Shown here piece after piece: positions 5,658 to 5,937 of a stretch of DNA of 5,937 nt; within the stretch, counting starts at the first letter, position 1; the number at the start of each line of letters is the position of its first letter. The stretch is from positions 1-5,937 of the forward strand of contig JADDQT010000130.1 of the NCBI GenBank assembly GCA_016781225.1. Direction: 5' to 3'. The position numbers and the translations under genes were made by a program. The DNA is from Actinomycetota bacterium. GTDB lineage: Bacteria > Actinomycetota > Acidimicrobiia > Acidimicrobiales > GCA-2861595. The notes under the pieces were generated by a model that ran no database searches, was not told where the DNA came from, and saw only the letters and a list, made by a program, of their open reading frames with translations.

Positions 5658-5937
5658 CCCGGCGCCTCCTCCGCCTCACCACTCGCCGCCTGGCCTCCGA
5701 GCCGGCCTGCCCGGCGTCGGCTCCGGAACCGGCCGGCGGGGAGTCCTCGCTCTGGCCGTGTGTCGCCGGCTCCGTGGCTGGGTAGTCGCCAGGCTGCTTC
5801 CTCACCCTTCGTCGCCCGGGCCCGCCTCTTCGGCCGGCGCGGGTCTGCCGCTCCCACTCGGCGGCCCTGGCGTCCAGGTCCCTGCTCTCCCTCTCGATGT
5901 GGACCGCTGTCTCCCGGTCGGCAGGGGGCCACGGATC
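5650..5937 (-). CDS. C-terminal part of an unidentified charged protein, N-terminus beyond window
   Basis: On the minus strand the frame is open from the right edge for 95 codons to a TAA at 5650-5652. No start codon lies inside the window that would make a sensible N-terminus, so only the C-terminal part is visible. Residues 7-35 (DRETAVHIERESRDLDARAA and EWERQTR) are rich in Glu, Arg and Asp with an alpha-helical, coiled-coil-like pattern. A Gly/Pro/Ser-rich, probably disordered stretch follows (36-80). The last 15 residues are an arginine cluster ending RRRRRRGP. The composition is ordered and plausible for a real protein, whereas the overlapping frames are monotonously Arg/Pro/Ala. It is convergent with the J-domain gene. 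I do not recognise the family; the tail could bind nucleic acid or acidic lipid, but that is inference. Confidence 0.55.
   Translation of the reverse strand, partial: DPWPPADRETAVHIERESRDLDARAAEWERQTRAGRRGGPGRRRVRKQPGDYPATEPATHGQSEDSPPAGSGADAGQAGSEARRRVVRRRRRRGP

Overview
The window is high-G+C DNA with short intergenic gaps and the codon use of an actinobacterium. Two family resemblances recalled from memory support that placement: a flavoprotein resembling mycobacterial LpdA, and the head of a DUF3052-type protein beginning MAGYSGTPL. A deep actinobacterial lineage such as Acidimicrobiia is possible, but this is inference. No rRNA, tRNA, CRISPR array, transposase or attachment site was seen.

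Layout, left to right. (1) Positions 1-383, minus: a conserved hypothetical protein cut by the window edge, with a clear ribosome-binding site and a TTGACA promoter whose -35 lies in a perfect inverted repeat. (2) 490-1086, minus: a complete nitroreductase-family flavoprotein. (3) 1138-2310, plus, divergent from the nitroreductase: a MoeB/ThiF-type adenylyltransferase with a rhodanese domain at its N-terminus, probably leaderless. (4) 2334-3334, minus: a broken gene encoding an AbiEi-type winged-helix N-terminal part and a DUF559 nuclease-like C-terminal part, split by an apparent one-base deletion. (5) 3354-3503, minus: about 50 codons of a DUF3052-like gene that lose all resemblance to the family just before the broken gene begins. 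(6) 3554-4915, plus: an LpdA-like flavoprotein disulfide reductase lacking one of the two redox cysteines. (7) 5028-5606, plus: a small J-domain protein with a C-terminal zinc ribbon. (8) 5650-5937, minus: the C-terminal 95 codons of an unidentified charged, arginine-tailed protein entering from the right edge.

The intact genes are mostly single transcription units in alternating orientation, so no operon or multi-gene system is evident. A loose redox and sulfur-transfer theme (nitroreductase, rhodanese-MoeB, LpdA-like reductase) may be chance. The rearranged part is 2334-3503, where a defence-type orphan gene abuts a decapitated housekeeping-type gene. I see no convincing undescribed system. 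The most informative signals are that junction, the LpdA-like active site, the two promoters with symmetrical sequence, and the permuted rhodanese-MoeB.
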